Shown: positions 51,677 through 60,792, counted from the first letter of the stretch. The stretch: DNA of 64,000 bases from JAGQYP01 sp041392305 (GCA_041392305.1 JAWKMJ010000012.1:59026-123025); one strand, 5' to 3'. The notes: generated by a model from the letters alone, not told the origin. Numbers and translations: made by a program.

Positions 51677-52302
51677 TATTTTTTCTTACGCTTGTTGGTT
51701 TTATTCTTGAATTTACTTTTCACCTTGGTGTTAGGGTGTCCGGTAACTTTATAAATATCGTTGAGTGACATTAAGCTCTCAAGATCTTTCACTTTTAATT
51801 TACCTTGTGACAATACATCTAATTGATGTTGAATCACTTCATTTTCAACTGAACCACTGTTATTGAAAGCGACAAAGTCCTTTTTCATGATGTTAGCGAT
51901 TACACGAACCAGGGCATCTCTTTCATCCCCTTCGGGTAATTCGAGTGCTTTACTTACTAGTAGTTGAGTTGTATTTCCGTAATGTCCGTATCGTATTTTA
52001 TTTTTAGGATATGGCATTCTTTTCGGCTTTACTTGAAAAGTTTCTTTGGTAGGGATGGGATAAGGACTATCAACATCTAGTTCAAATCGAGACATGATAA
52101 ACAGATGGGCCCATAATTTATGGTTATATTCTTCTACATCTCTCAGATGGGGATTCAACTGACCCATTACATTGATAATAGCTTGAGCTACTTTATTTCT
52201 CTCATCACGATCTTTAACCGTTAAGGCAAAGTTGACCAATTTCTGCACATTTCGACCGTATTCTGGAATTTCCATGTTTGGTCTTTGCGTATTGTACTCC
52301 AT
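51676..52302 (-). CDS. DUF4290 protein
   Basis: A 208-residue Bacteroidota-specific protein of unknown role. The conserved N-terminal block EYNTQRPNMEIPEYGRNVQK leads into helices (RDERNKVAQAIINVMGQLNP, LRDVEEYNHKLWAHLFIMSR). The C-terminal third is basic and disordered (VKSKFKNKTNKRKKK). It is the first gene of a DUF4290-murA-tlpA unit with a one-base overlap with murA. This order, as I recall, is common in the phylum, suggesting an envelope or division link. Confidence 0.88.
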   Translation of the reverse strand: MEYNTQRPNMEIPEYGRNVQKLVNFALTVKDRDERNKVAQAIINVMGQLNPHLRDVEEYNHKLWAHLFIMSRFELDVDSPYPIPTKETFQVKPKRMPYPKNKIRYGHYGNTTQLLVSKALELPEGDERDALVRVIANIMKKDFVAFNNSGSVENEVIQHQLDVLSQGKLKVKDLESLMSLNDIYKVTGHPNTKVKSKFKNKTNKRKKK

Positions 52303-52414
52303 TTCAATTTATTTATGTTTTGAATATAGTAATAATGTCTTGATCACAAGAAGTTTTAATGAAAGTTTAATAGCAACTTGTGGTAAGTAAATTATTTGGT
52401 GGACAGGGTGGTCG

Positions 52415-52422
52415 CAAAGATA
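52415..52422 (-). promoter_or_regulatory. -7 box for the DUF4290-murA-tlpA unit
   Basis: Minus strand TATCTTTG followed by CGACC, an exact TAnnTTTG, leaving a leader of about 105 bases. No TTG is seen at the -33 position. Confidence 0.5.
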
Positions 52423-52447
52423 AGGTTTTAGAAAAGAATAGGAAATA

Positions 52448-52475
52448 AAAAAGCCTCTCAATTTGAGAGGCTTTT
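52448..52475 (-). terminator. Terminator after the TPR/OmpA-like lipoprotein
   Basis: AAAAAGCCTCTCAA and TTGAGAGGCTTTTT pair perfectly with an AT-rich tip, 25 bases past the stop of the gene at 52500-54185. It is a strong hairpin with a T run. Confidence 0.88.
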
Positions 52476-52499
52476 TCTGTATATAGTATCTAAGATTTA

Positions 52500-54185
52500 T
52501 TATTGAACGATAGCTTGAAATTCTCCGTTCTCGAAAAACTTAATGAATTCTCTGTCTTTCGCAGCTTTGGCTTTCAAAGAAGCATCTTTCGCTACAGCAG
52601 ACTTCAAATTGTTTTTCACCATGTCAAAGTTTCCTTGTCTTGAACCAAGAATAGCTTTCAGGTAATATCCAATCGCAGTTTCTTTATCGTCTGATCCGTC
52701 GATAGTAGAAAGTGCATCAGCATATTGCTCATTCAATAACTGAGCAAGAGCTTTATTGAAAGTTGTATTGTCACCCATGTTAGAAATTGCAGTTTCGTAA
52801 TCTCCATCTTGGATAGCGATGATGCCTAAGTTGTACTTGGTTTCATCTGATCCTCCTGATTTCTCAAGAAGTTCTTTACCTTTCTTTCTATCTCCTTGGA
52901 TTCTAGCAACTATTCCTAAGTTGTTGAATACTTCATCGTGATCACCTTTTGCTGCAGCTTTTTCAAATTCAGACTTTGCATCGTCTAATTTATTTTGCAT
53001 GTAGTAAACGTAACCAACATTGTTGTATCCTCTCCAATCATCACCGTACAATCTTTGAACTTCTTTGTACAATCTCATTTTCTCATTTAAATCTTCAGTT
53101 AGTGTAGCTGTAAACAACAACTCTTCAACTGTTAAAGTATCTGGATTTGATTTAGAAAGCGCGATCAATTCTTCATCAGAGTAACCAGTAAGGTCGTATA
53201 CCAAGTGAATTTGAGTTCTTCTTAAAGGAGGAAGAACTTTTTTCTCCAACTCTCTGTATGTTTTTGCCATTTTTTTAATCTCCGCTTCTCTAGTTGCAGG
53301 ATCTTTATACATTTCAAGAACTCTTTTAATCAATTCCTTGTCATCGATATCTGAAGAATCCAATAAAGCAGCAAATCCTTCCCAATCTTCCCCTTTTGGT
53401 TGTGGGTTGTAGATATCTCCACCTTGAAGTTTTTCGTTTTTCGCTTTCTTAGCGATCTCCATCGAAGCTTCTTTTCCTGATGTAGCTCTGTTTCCAGCAA
53501 GATCATTGTTTTTAGCAACCTCACCTTCAGGAGAAGCATAAGATACTAAGTCAACTCTTTTAGGTTCAACTTTTACGTTCGTTTGTGCATCTGCCATAAA
53601 AGCCTGAATATCTTTAATATCCTGATCCTTGTATTCAGTTGCTCTTACATTGTGTTTTCCTTTCAAGTAGTTGATCTGAGCTTTTGTTACTTCCTCAGTT
53701 ACTCTTTGGAAAGCATCGTTTCCTAAAAGTGGCTTATCATCTGGTTGAACCCAGAATGGAGTCACGATTGTTCCATCAGCAATCTTCGTTTCAGGAACTT
53801 CGATCTCTTTTTTCTTCTTTCTAGCTACTCCGCTGATAGTTAGATCTGCGTTTTCCATTGAAGGATCATAAGGAACGACATCCTCGTAGCTAATTTTCTT
53901 TCCATCCTTAGGAACCACGATTCCGTTTCCTTCCGCTTTTTCTCCTTGGATGGTAATCATTTTATACTCTTTATTACCAAGCTTAGGAGTGATTTCTGCT
54001 ACCACTTTTTTGTGAATTCCTTTTTTAGGAACCGTAACAGTTACTTTCACTCTTACACTATCTCCATGCATTTGTACCGGATCATGATCCAATTCGTAGT
54101 CAAGATCTCCCAGTAGTTTACATCCCGTTACAGAAGCACCTAAAAGTGCCACAGCAACCAGTCCTTTAAAACTATTCTTTTTCAT
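52500..54185 (-). CDS. Lipoprotein with OmpA-like and TPR segments
   Basis: 561 residues. MKKNSFKGLVAVALLGASVT with GCK is a lipoprotein signal. Residues about 20-150 are a beta domain (VKVTVTVPKKGIHKKVVAEI). Next comes an OmpA-like segment (DIQAFMADAQTNVKVEPKRV, DLVSYASPEGEVAKNNDLAG with NRAT) and then TPRs to the end (GYNNVGYVYYMQNKLDDAKS, EVFNNLGIVARIQGDRKKGK). The layout recalls Porphyromonas PG1058, an outer-membrane anchor of type IX secretion, but that is an analogy. It is a single unit with its own strong terminator. Confidence 0.78.
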   Translation of the reverse strand: MKKNSFKGLVAVALLGASVTGCKLLGDLDYELDHDPVQMHGDSVRVKVTVTVPKKGIHKKVVAEITPKLGNKEYKMITIQGEKAEGNGIVVPKDGKKISYEDVVPYDPSMENADLTISGVARKKKKEIEVPETKIADGTIVTPFWVQPDDKPLLGNDAFQRVTEEVTKAQINYLKGKHNVRATEYKDQDIKDIQAFMADAQTNVKVEPKRVDLVSYASPEGEVAKNNDLAGNRATSGKEASMEIAKKAKNEKLQGGDIYNPQPKGEDWEGFAALLDSSDIDDKELIKRVLEMYKDPATREAEIKKMAKTYRELEKKVLPPLRRTQIHLVYDLTGYSDEELIALSKSNPDTLTVEELLFTATLTEDLNEKMRLYKEVQRLYGDDWRGYNNVGYVYYMQNKLDDAKSEFEKAAAKGDHDEVFNNLGIVARIQGDRKKGKELLEKSGGSDETKYNLGIIAIQDGDYETAISNMGDNTTFNKALAQLLNEQYADALSTIDGSDDKETAIGYYLKAILGSRQGNFDMVKNNLKSAVAKDASLKAKAAKDREFIKFFENGEFQAIVQ

Positions 54186-54295
54186 TTTAAATCTTAGATT
54201 TTGTTCTCAAACACTTACACTATTCGAATGCAATAATAACTAATTTTTTTTAGTGACAAAAAAATATATCGATAAGATATTGGCTTTTGTCAAAT

Positions 54296-54802
54296 TTAAT
54301 AGGGGGTTAATATGCTGTTCTCTATTTTTTCAATTCCAATTTGCATAGTTTCGTTGAGGAAGTCCTTGAATTGCGTATTTGCTTTACCAGGAACGCTTAT
54401 TTCTGGTGCGATTTCCAACAAAGGCAAAAGAACAAAATTCCGCTGTTGAATATGTGGATGAGGTATTTGTAAAAAGTCATTTTTAAACTCCATATCTTCG
54501 AAAAGCAATATGTCCAAATCAATAACTCGAGAATGATATTTTCCATCATTATAGTAAATGCGTCCCAAGTTCTTTTCAATTTGTTGATTGGAGCTCAGGA
54601 GTTGCTCTGGATTCATTTTCGTTTCAATTTCTATAACAATGTTCAAAAAGTTGGTGTGCGCATCGAAGCCCAAAGGAGGCGTTTCGTAGACCGAGCTTAT
54701 TTGGTGTATTTTCGATTGCATTCCAATCAATTTCAACGACTGTTTGATATGAGCTAGTCGATCTCCAAGATTCGTTCCTATTCCTATATATACCTTATGC
54801 AT
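54296..54802 (-). CDS. folK: 2-amino-4-hydroxy-6-hydroxymethyldihydropteridine diphosphokinase
   Basis: 168 residues. It transfers pyrophosphate from ATP to the pterin in folate synthesis. Motifs are IGIGTNLGDRLAHIKQSL, VYETPPLGFDAHTNFLNIVI, GRIYYNDGKYHSRVIDLDIL with the metal Asp pair, and PHPHIQQRNFVLLPLLEI. The ATG at 54800-54802 begins MHKVYIGIGTNLGDR; an ATG 8 codons upstream is less likely. It is divergent from sppA. The enzyme feeds the folate used by ThyA and FolA in this window. Confidence 0.93.
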   Translation of the reverse strand: MHKVYIGIGTNLGDRLAHIKQSLKLIGMQSKIHQISSVYETPPLGFDAHTNFLNIVIEIETKMNPEQLLSSNQQIEKNLGRIYYNDGKYHSRVIDLDILLFEDMEFKNDFLQIPHPHIQQRNFVLLPLLEIAPEISVPGKANTQFKDFLNETMQIGIEKIENSILTPY

Positions 54803-54877
54803 AAAAGCTACTTCAACCAGTGACACTTATTCTAAACCACTTATCCCATTTTCTGAATCAGAGGGAAACGCGCAGCT

Positions 54878-54885
54878 TACCTTTG
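54878..54885 (+). promoter_or_regulatory. -7 box for sppA
   Basis: TACCTTTG, an exact TAnnTTTG, 25 bases before the sppA start. No TTG partner is evident at the right distance. Confidence 0.42.
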
Positions 54886-54910
54886 TACAAAACTAATTTT
54901 AATTGTTGTT

Positions 54911-56731
54911 ATGTATACTTTTTGGAAAGGCTTTTTGTCTTCAATGTTAGGGATGTTCGTAGTTTCAATCCTTTCAATGGTGATCTTTTTCTGGATCTTT
55001 TTTAGTGGTCTGAATTCAATGTTCGAATCCAAGCCGTTTAAAATGAAAGAAAATACTGTTCTTCATCTTCAATTAAATCAGGTCTTAACAGATAAAACCA
55101 AGGGACCGGAATTTAACTTTGGTGGGATGTCTGAAATGGGCGTTGGACTCATCGATATGATTGATGGGATTGAACAGGCAAAGGAAGATGATAAAATTGA
55201 AGGGATCTTTCTGGATCTTACGGATGTAAATACAGGACTAGCCAGTGTAAGTGAGTTAAGAGCTGCCTTGGAGGATTTTAAGAATTCAGGAAAGTGGGTA
55301 ATTGCTTATGGTCAGGGCGAATATTTCAGTGAAAAAGCGCTTTATCTGGCAAGTATTGCAGATGAATTGTATTTATTTCCTACCCTAGTTATGGAATGGA
55401 ATGGTATCGGTGTGGAGCGCATGTTCTTTAAAGGTACGCTGGACAAATTAGGGGTAAAAGTGCAAATCATTCGTGGTTCAAACAATGATTTTAAATCTGC
55501 TGTTGAGCCTTTTTTCCTATCTGAAATGAGTGATAGTGCTCGACATCAAACTCAAGTTATGATTGATAATATGTGGGCACAGATGGTGAATCAAATCGGT
55601 TCGTCCCGTAATATATCAGTGGACTCATTAAATATGTATGCTGAAAACATGACAATTCGAACAGCACTTGATGCATCTAAACTGGGTTTTGTTGATGGAC
55701 TCAAATATCCGGATGAAGTGTATGACATCATGATGAAAAAAGCTGGAGTTAGTGAGTTGAAAGACCTTCATTTTTTAAATGCCAGCGAGTATGTTTTTGA
55801 AACATTGATCAAAGAAGAGGATGATAAGGAGAAAAAAGGAGATCGAATAGCGGTGATTATGGCCGAAGGTGGAGTGACTACTGGAAAAGGAAAAGAAGTG
55901 CATTCAACAACCATCGCAAAATACATTCGCAAAGCAAGATTGGATGATGATGTAAAGGGAATTTTGTTAAGAGTGAATTCTCCAGGAGGTTCAGCTTTGG
56001 CGTCTGATATTATTTGGAGAGAAGTTGTATTGGCCAAGGAAGTGAAGCCAGTATATGTTTCTATGGGAAATGTAGCTGCATCAGGAGGGTATTATATTTC
56101 TTGTGCTGCAGACAAAATTTATGCTACTGAAGGCACCATTACAGGTTCGATAGGAGTTTTTGGGATGATTCCTTATACAGGAGATATGATGAAAGATAAG
56201 TTAGGAGTGACCTCTGATTTTGTGACTACGCATCCTCATAGTGTTCTTAGCTTGAATAAAAAACTGACGGAAGAAGAATTCAATATAGTGCAAGGGGAGG
56301 TAGATCGTATTTATGATGAGTTTATTAGTCGGGTGAGTGATGGAAGATCAAAACTATCCAAAGAAGATGTAAATCGCATTGGCAGAGGAAGGGTTTGGTC
56401 AGGGAGAGATGCATTAAGAATTGGTTTAGTTGATGAAATCGGGAATTATCAAAAAGCGAAGCAAGATTTACTTTCAAAATTAGAGCTGGACAATGATGCA
56501 GTCGAGTATTTTCCAAAACGAAAGTATCCAGCTTTTTTCAGACTAAAAGAAGTCTTTTCAGCCTTTGGTGGGGAGGATGAAGATGAGGAAGAAGATAATG
56601 TGGTTCAAACTTCAAGTTGGGAGCAATCTGCAATTTATAAAGCATATTCCCAGTTGATCTCAGAATTGAAAACAATGGATCTTACTCCAGGTGTTAAAGC
56701 TCAATTACCTTACACTTTAGAGATCAGGTAG
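54911..56731 (+). CDS. sppA: Signal peptide peptidase SppA (long form)
   Basis: 606 residues, the tandem-domain 67-kDa form. An N-terminal membrane helix (FVVSILSMVIFFWIFFSGLN) anchors it. The first S49 half (EDDKIEGIFLDLTDVNTGLA, IADELYLFPTLVMEWNGIGV) supplies the catalytic Lys. The second half has VKGILLRVNSPGGSALASDI and the nucleophile Ser in AASGGYYISCAADKIYATEG, then TGSIGVFGMIPYTGDM. It degrades signal peptides left in the membrane. Its tail overlaps the convergent DUF2797 gene by 8 bases. Confidence 0.94.
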   Translation: MYTFWKGFLSSMLGMFVVSILSMVIFFWIFFSGLNSMFESKPFKMKENTVLHLQLNQVLTDKTKGPEFNFGGMSEMGVGLIDMIDGIEQAKEDDKIEGIFLDLTDVNTGLASVSELRAALEDFKNSGKWVIAYGQGEYFSEKALYLASIADELYLFPTLVMEWNGIGVERMFFKGTLDKLGVKVQIIRGSNNDFKSAVEPFFLSEMSDSARHQTQVMIDNMWAQMVNQIGSSRNISVDSLNMYAENMTIRTALDASKLGFVDGLKYPDEVYDIMMKKAGVSELKDLHFLNASEYVFETLIKEEDDKEKKGDRIAVIMAEGGVTTGKGKEVHSTTIAKYIRKARLDDDVKGILLRVNSPGGSALASDIIWREVVLAKEVKPVYVSMGNVAASGGYYISCAADKIYATEGTITGSIGVFGMIPYTGDMMKDKLGVTSDFVTTHPHSVLSLNKKLTEEEFNIVQGEVDRIYDEFISRVSDGRSKLSKEDVNRIGRGRVWSGRDALRIGLVDEIGNYQKAKQDLLSKLELDNDAVEYFPKRKYPAFFRLKEVFSAFGGEDEDEEEDNVVQTSSWEQSAIYKAYSQLISELKTMDLTPGVKAQLPYTLEIR

Positions 56732-57524
56732 AAAATTGAATGTAATATCCGGAGTGCTTGCGAATGTTAAGTGCTCCTATATTTTTAAACAGAAGATATT
56801 GCCCTTTTATACCTTGTAATTGATCAATGATGGCTGGGTTTTTATCTAAATTTAAACTCATTGCTTTGGTGGGGTATTCAATTACAGGATAATGAAGAAA
56901 GGTAATTTCGTCATCTTCAGTAAAATACTCCAGTAGGTCTGCGGGGAGCACATCTTCCAGAGCCCATTTTTCCTCTACCAAATCTACATCTTTCAAATAG
57001 TCATTGGTAAGCATTTTGCGCCAATTGGTCTTATCGGTATATACCTCTTTAAGAGCAACTTCAATTTGCCCGGCTAACTGCCGATAAGGAACTTCTGCCA
57101 ATTTGATTGCATAATTCGCGCCCTGATCAATCCAACGCGTAGGTATTTGATCTTTTCTGGTAATTCCAACTTTAATAGCTGAAGAAACGGCAAGATAAAC
57201 GAAATGAGGTCTATTATGATGAGTAGCTTCCCATTCCGGGTCTCTTCCTCCTCCAAGATGGGCCTCACATAATTCAGGGTGTATGATGCAGGGAGAGGCT
57301 TCTGGTGCGGTAGTAAAGCAGCTGTAACAAAATCCTCCACCAAAAGATTTTTTAGTTTCCGATCCACAAGCAATGCAATTGATTCGGCCTTCAAATATTA
57401 TTTCTACCTGCGAGCCTATAAGATCATTTATTGAAATTGCATCTCCATTTAAGTCAAGAGTATAGTGGATCTCATCGTTCTCTAATGAGGTGCGCATCTT
57501 TTTCAGATTTCCTTCAAATTTCAT
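56724..57524 (-). CDS. DUF2797 protein with GIY-YIG-like core
   Basis: 266 residues. Two Cys pairs (RINCIACGSETKK, GGFCYSCFTTAPEASPC) followed by PELCEAHLGGG form a likely zinc site at about 55-90. The next block, HFVYLAVSSAIKVGITRKDQ with RWIDQGA, resembles the strand-turn pattern of GIY-YIG proteins. The ATG at 57522-57524 is chosen over one 16 codons upstream: MKFEGNLKKMRT is the family start, and an exact -7 box (57545-57552) lies inside the longer version. Its function is unknown. Confidence 0.82.
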   Translation of the reverse strand: MKFEGNLKKMRTSLENDEIHYTLDLNGDAISINDLIGSQVEIIFEGRINCIACGSETKKSFGGGFCYSCFTTAPEASPCIIHPELCEAHLGGGRDPEWEATHHNRPHFVYLAVSSAIKVGITRKDQIPTRWIDQGANYAIKLAEVPYRQLAGQIEVALKEVYTDKTNWRKMLTNDYLKDVDLVEEKWALEDVLPADLLEYFTEDDEITFLHYPVIEYPTKAMSLNLDKNPAIIDQLQGIKGQYLLFKNIGALNIRKHSGYYIQFST

Positions 57525-57544
57525 TGGGTTGTGGATTTTTGATT

Positions 57545-57572
57545 CAAAAATAGCATTCATGATGGGAATCAA
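57545..57572 (-). promoter_or_regulatory. Promoter of the DUF2797 gene
   Basis: On the minus strand: TTG (57572-57570), a 17-base spacer and TATTTTTG (57552-57545). The start would be near 57538, 14 bases before the ATG at 57524. Its position rules out the longer reading start. Confidence 0.55.
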
Positions 57573-57624
57573 TAGGTTTTTTTTATATTTTTACCTCTCA
57601 ATTTTGATTACAGAATCTAGAGCT

Positions 57625-57723
57625 ATGGCAGATAAAAATTTTGATGAAACAACAGCAGGTATTGGTTATGTAGTAGTTATCGGACTTTTGATTACTATCT
57701 TTTTAATCCTTCTGACTCAATAA
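57625..57723 (+). CDS. 32-residue single-pass membrane protein
   Basis: A short frame starting at the ATG 57625: a polar N-terminus MADKNFDETTAGIGY and then one hydrophobic helix, VVVIGLLITIFLILLTQ, ending at TAA. A TATATTTT box (one mismatch to the -7 consensus) lies about 35 bases upstream, in a gap shared with the divergent DUF2797 promoter. The acidic-polar head plus a full-length helix is what a small membrane subunit looks like. No family is known to me. It lies 69 bases upstream of the GH3 gene. Confidence 0.5.
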   Translation: MADKNFDETTAGIGYVVVIGLLITIFLILLTQ

Positions 57724-57792
57724 GCATTCATCCGTTTGTTTCTTGTAAATCAACTTATTGTGATTTGAAGCAATCACTTATCCTGATAGGGT

Positions 57793-59301
57793 ATGCCAGT
57801 ACACAAAATATTTTCCTGGTTGATCAAAAAAAGGATTCATCAAATCGATCTTTTTAAGCAATACCCTGTAGAAGTTCAAAATGAATTACTGTCCAATTTA
57901 ATTGATCGAGCAAAGGACACTGAATGGGGTCTCAAGTTTGGCTTTCACGAAATCACCAATTATGCAGAGTTTAAGGAAAATGTTCCTTTGCAAGATTACG
58001 AGGATGTAAAGCCTTGGGTAGAAAGATTGTTGACCAACGAGCAAAACCTTCTTTGGCCTACAGATACCAAATGGTTTGCAAAATCCAGTGGAACAACTTC
58101 TGAAAAAAGCAAGTTCATTCCGGTTACTCGAGATTCTCTGGAAGATTGTCATTATAAGGCAGGAAAGGATCTTTTGTGTTTGTATTATCACAATCATCCG
58201 GATGCAAAATTGTATAAAGGAAAGCATCTAGTTGTTGGAGGAAGTGCTGAAACTAACAATCTCAGTTCAGATTCTTATTTTGGTGATCTTTCAGCTATCC
58301 TAACAAAGAACTTACCCTGGTGGGCAGAAATCCGAAGAACCCCTTCCAAAAAGATTGCACTGATGAAAGAGTGGGAGGAAAAGTTGGATAAAATGGCTAA
58401 TGCCACTTTGAAAGAAGATGTCGCAATTATTGTTGGTGTACCCAGTTGGACACTGGTTCTTTTGAAAAGGATTTTAGAAATCACAGGCAAGAAAGACATC
58501 AAAGAAGTGTGGCCTAATTTGGAATTGTTCATGCATGGTGGTGTTAGTTTTAGTCCCTATGAAGAGCAGTTCAATAAGATTATCAGTGGGAAGATGAATT
58601 ATGTGGAGACCTACAATGCGTCCGAAGGTTTTTTTGGGATTCAGGATACGGTAGATAAGAAAGAATTATTGTTAATGCTCGATTATGGTATCTTTTTTGA
58701 GTTCATTCCCATGTCAGAATATGAAGGTGTGAATTCAAAAACCATATTTAGTTTGGAAGATGTAGATACAGGAGTTGATTATGCATTGGTCATATCGACG
58801 AATGGAGGACTATGGAGGTATTTAATTGGAGATACAGTCAGATTTACTTCAACTGATCCTTACAGAATTGTGGTTACAGGAAGAACCAAACATTTCATCA
58901 ATGCTTTTGGTGAAGAATTGGTCGTAGATAATTCAGAAAAGGCCATTCAATTTGCTTCTGAAAAATGTGGGGTTTCGGTAGTGGACTATACTGCTGCGCC
59001 GGTATATATGGGAGAAGAAGCTCGTGGAGGACATGAATGGCTGATTGAATTTGACAAGGAGCCAACAGACATGGAATGTTTCAGAGATGCCTTGGATCAA
59101 CATTTAAAAGCGTTGAATTCAGATTATGAAGCGAAGAGAAAAGGTAATTTAAGTTTGATGCCACCACACATAATTTCAGCACCCAGAGACACGTTTAATT
59201 CTTGGTTGAAGTCTAAAGGGAAATTGGGAGGGCAACATAAGGTACCCAGACTTTCCAACAACAGAAAAATTTTGGAAGATATAAAAACATATATACACTG
59301 A
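57793..59301 (+). CDS. GH3-like acyl-adenylate family protein
   Basis: 502 residues, GH3 (JAR1-like) superfamily, related to plant enzymes that adenylate an acid and join it to an amino acid. The nucleotide-binding block is WFAKSSGTTSEKSKFIPVTR, with the matching TYNASEGFFGIQDTV and GGLWRYLIGDTVRFTSTDPY, RIVVTGRTKHFINAFGEELV. No membrane segment is present. Bacterial substrates are unknown. The stop codon TGA is shared with, or abuts, the possible CTG start of the next gene. Confidence 0.9.
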   Translation: MPVHKIFSWLIKKRIHQIDLFKQYPVEVQNELLSNLIDRAKDTEWGLKFGFHEITNYAEFKENVPLQDYEDVKPWVERLLTNEQNLLWPTDTKWFAKSSGTTSEKSKFIPVTRDSLEDCHYKAGKDLLCLYYHNHPDAKLYKGKHLVVGGSAETNNLSSDSYFGDLSAILTKNLPWWAEIRRTPSKKIALMKEWEEKLDKMANATLKEDVAIIVGVPSWTLVLLKRILEITGKKDIKEVWPNLELFMHGGVSFSPYEEQFNKIISGKMNYVETYNASEGFFGIQDTVDKKELLLMLDYGIFFEFIPMSEYEGVNSKTIFSLEDVDTGVDYALVISTNGGLWRYLIGDTVRFTSTDPYRIVVTGRTKHFINAFGEELVVDNSEKAIQFASEKCGVSVVDYTAAPVYMGEEARGGHEWLIEFDKEPTDMECFRDALDQHLKALNSDYEAKRKGNLSLMPPHIISAPRDTFNSWLKSKGKLGGQHKVPRLSNNRKILEDIKTYIH

Positions 59302-59324
59302 GGAGCATCTTTATCATAGCGCTA

Positions 59325-60122
59325 TTGATAAGTTTGAACGGATGGAATCAACTTCAAATTAAAAGAGATACTTCGGGTCGATTGGATACGAATTTGGTAT
59401 TTGTCAAAAAAATTGAAAGTCCGATTGCGATTTTGGAATCAGATTATTTGGGTAATTTCTATTTGATCAATAAGGACATGATAACTAAGCTTTCGCCCAA
59501 ACTGGATACCTTATTCGAACAATCCTTCAAGATAGCGGGAGATCTTACATCGATGGATGTGGGGCAAAGTTTAAAAATCTTACTGTATTCGAGGGATCAA
59601 AATTTGATTGCGTATTTGGATAATACACTTACAGTTAGTGAGACCCAAACAAGTTTGGCGGATCGTGGTTTGTATATGGTAGAATTGGTGGCGCTTTCTA
59701 TGCTCAACAATAGTTTATGGGTGTACAATGCAGAGAATTTTGCCTTAGAAAAATACAATCAGAATTTTGAACGGATTTTCAAATCAGATAATTTAAGTTT
59801 GTTGCTCTATCAGGAAATGCGTCCAACGGCCTTGTTGGAATCAGAAGATCAGTTGTATCTGAATAACCCAGAGCATGGAGTATTAGTGTTTGATATTTAC
59901 GGAACTTTCCTAAAAACCCTTCCAATTAAAGGTGTCAATGAGATTCATGTGTTGGATAAAAAGGTCTATTATATCCAAAACGATGTGATACACTATTATG
60001 ATGAGAAAACCCTAAATACTGATAAATTTAAATTGCCGGTTTCGGGAATCATTTATTTTTGTATTTCGAGTGAATATTTAGTCCTTTACGACGGCAAATT
60101 TGTTCACTTTTACAAGTATTGA
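59325..60122 (+). CDS. Propeller-like exported protein of unknown function
   Basis: 265 residues from a TTG start. The frame stays open upstream with no ATG or GTG: a CTG at 59298, overlapping the GH3 stop as CTGA, would give RSIFIIALLISLNGWNQLQI, a good signal peptide, and is the likelier true start. The mature part has recurring beta-repeats with Trp/Tyr and Asp (NFYLINKDMITKLSPKLDTL, LYLNNPEHGVLVFDIYGTFL, VYYIQNDVIHYYDEKTL) spaced like propeller blades. It is the last gene of a GH3-linked pair. No ligand is known. Confidence 0.65.
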   Translation: MISLNGWNQLQIKRDTSGRLDTNLVFVKKIESPIAILESDYLGNFYLINKDMITKLSPKLDTLFEQSFKIAGDLTSMDVGQSLKILLYSRDQNLIAYLDNTLTVSETQTSLADRGLYMVELVALSMLNNSLWVYNAENFALEKYNQNFERIFKSDNLSLLLYQEMRPTALLESEDQLYLNNPEHGVLVFDIYGTFLKTLPIKGVNEIHVLDKKVYYIQNDVIHYYDEKTLNTDKFKLPVSGIIYFCISSEYLVLYDGKFVHFYKY

Positions 60123-60129
60123 CGAAAGG

Positions 60130-60160
60130 TTGCCGGGAATCGTAATTTTTTATTAATTTG
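60130..60160 (+). promoter_or_regulatory. Promoter of the deoxynucleoside kinase
   Basis: TTG at 60130-60132, a 20-base spacer, and TTAATTTG at 60153-60160 (one mismatch to TAnnTTTG). The start would be near 60167, 11 bases before the ATG. Confidence 0.5.
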
Positions 60161-60177
60161 GGTGAAAATTTAAGAAA

Positions 60178-60792
60178 ATGCATATTGCAGTAGCAGGAAA
60201 TATAGGATCAGGAAAGACGACATTAACCAAATTATTGGCCAAGCATTTTGAGTGGGATACTCATTTTGAAAATGTAGAGCAGAATCCTTATCTAAATGAT
60301 TTCTATAACGATATGCAGAGATGGTCTTTTAACTTGCAGATTTATTATTTGAATTCTAGATTTACGCAAATTCAGGAGATCAAGGAATCTACAAAGAATG
60401 TAATCCAGGACAGAACGATATATGAAGACGCTTACATCTTCGCTCCGAACTTGCATTCCATGGGATTGATGACCACAAGAGATTTTGAGAATTATTTTTC
60501 TTTATTCAACTTATTGGAATCCTTTATTTCTGCTCCCGATTTATTGATTTACCTAAGAGCTTCGGTACCAACATTGGTGAATCAAATCCAACAAAGAGGA
60601 AGAGAATACGAAGAATCCATCAGACTAGACTACCTTAAAAGGCTGAACGAAAGATACGAAGCCTGGATTTCTACTTACGACAAAGGAAAACTTCTAATTG
60701 TAGACGTAGACGACAACAATTTCCACGAAAACGCAGAAGATCTTGGTAAAATTATCCGAGATATTGATGCGGAGATTAATGGACTTTTTTGA
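60178..60792 (+). CDS. Deoxynucleoside kinase
   Basis: 204 residues of the dNK/dGK family, which salvages deoxynucleosides by ATP-dependent phosphorylation. The P-loop is AVAGNIGSGKTTLTKLLA, then ENVEQNPYLNDFYNDMQRWS, NVIQDRTIYEDAYIFAPN with the catalytic-region DR, and RGREYEESIRLDYLKRLNER as the lid. Specificity (dA/dG versus others) cannot be assigned. The stop codon (TGA at 60790-60792) is also the left edge of the inverted-repeat element. Confidence 0.9.
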   Translation: MHIAVAGNIGSGKTTLTKLLAKHFEWDTHFENVEQNPYLNDFYNDMQRWSFNLQIYYLNSRFTQIQEIKESTKNVIQDRTIYEDAYIFAPNLHSMGLMTTRDFENYFSLFNLLESFISAPDLLIYLRASVPTLVNQIQQRGREYEESIRLDYLKRLNERYEAWISTYDKGKLLIVDVDDNNFHENAEDLGKIIRDIDAEINGLF

